In this document: positions 14,039 to 14,192 of the stretch, piece after piece | Layout of the letters: every line of letters begins with the position of its first letter | Numbering within the stretch: position 1 is the first letter of the stretch | Assembly: GCA_005880525.1 (NCBI GenBank) | Contig: VBFW01000029.1 | Coordinates: 1 to 14,192, forward strand | Length of the DNA: 14,192 nt | Reading direction: 5' to 3' | From: Chloroflexota bacterium | Lineage (GTDB): Bacteria; Chloroflexota; Dormibacteria; Dormibacterales; Dormibacteraceae | Notes under the pieces: model-generated | Database searches by the model: none | What the model was told of the DNA's origin: nothing | The model's input: the letters and a program-made list of their open reading frames with translations, nothing else | Position numbers and translations under genes: made by a program

Positions 14039-14192
14039 CGGACGCGCCCTCGGAGGGCTGCTTCGAGTGGTCGTGACGCGGCCCTCGCGCCTCTCGGCCG
14101 CGAAAGCGGCCGTCGACCTCTTCATGGAACAGATGGATGCGGCCGCCAGCCGCTTCCGCGCCGACAGCGAGCTGTCGCATATCAACGCCTCG
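14010..14192 (+). CDS. apbE: FAD:protein FMN transferase ApbE, N-terminal part
   Basis: The first 61 codons are present; the gene runs off the right edge. The segment AAKAAVDLFMEQMDAAASRF followed by RADSELSHIN matches the conserved start of ApbE, in which an Arg-Phe-Arg/Asp-Ser-Glu-(I/L)-x-x-(I/L)-Asn block opens the FAD-binding region. ApbE uses FAD to attach FMN covalently to Thr or Ser of target proteins, usually on the outer face of the membrane. No lipoprotein signal peptide is visible here (the N-terminus is MTAATPGIADGRALGG), so this is a signal-less form like those of many actinobacteria. It overlaps the ferredoxin gene by 29 bp, a strong operon sign. It implies a flavinylated partner that is not obvious in the window. 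Confidence 0.85.
   Translation, partial: MTAATPGIADGRALGGLLRVVVTRPSRLSAAKAAVDLFMEQMDAAASRFRADSELSHINAS

Overview
The window is a GC-rich bacterial chromosome segment with tightly packed genes, strong G/C preference at third codon positions, and several GTG/TTG starts. No rRNA, tRNA, phage, IS or CRISPR is visible. The gene content (R2-like ligand-binding oxidase, PPOX-family split-barrel protein, DUF72, single-domain proline dehydrogenase, ferric-reductase-like protein with NuoF-like, CxxHxxC ferredoxin and ApbE genes) points to an actinobacterial or Chloroflexota/Dormibacterota-like soil or aquatic lineage. That placement is inference from gene families only.

Left part (1-2282, minus strand): a partial small membrane protein, an unrecognised HExxH predicted zinc metalloprotein, msrB, and a site-2 protease (M50) with two CBS domains. 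They share one direction with short gaps and may be co-transcribed. A 31-bp divergent gap separates them from a plus-strand group: a PPOX-family split-barrel protein, a broken R2lox gene and a DUF72 protein. The R2lox gene has lost about 130 nt with a change of frame, which removes the helix carrying two metal ligands.

Middle part (4775-10613): a signalling block. It holds a receiver-HD-GYP protein (predicted c-di-GMP phosphodiesterase); a minus-strand pair of TetR regulator and OmpR/PhoB response regulator with overlapping frames; and, divergent from tetR, a very large soluble GAF/PAS sensor histidine kinase. An AT-rich island with a near-consensus promoter (TTGCAA-17-TATAAT) drives the kinase. 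The kinase is split into two frames at about 8910 where the end of a GAF domain and the start of a PAS domain are missing. This is the second internal deletion plus frameshift in the window, so a shared cause (decay or a sequence/assembly problem) should be considered.

Right part (10665-14192, plus strand): proline dehydrogenase, then a compact redox operon. It consists of a Ser-rich membrane-anchored protein, a bis-His heme ferric-reductase-like membrane protein, a NuoF-like FMN/Fe-S flavoprotein, a CxxHxxC ferredoxin and the 5' end of apbE (flavin transferase). The last four genes overlap or nearly touch. The likely theme is electron transfer from a soluble reductant through NuoF-like flavin and Fe-S centres and a membrane heme protein to a covalently flavinylated or other extracytoplasmic acceptor. 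This is the most interesting intact system here. Its acceptor is not identified in the window.
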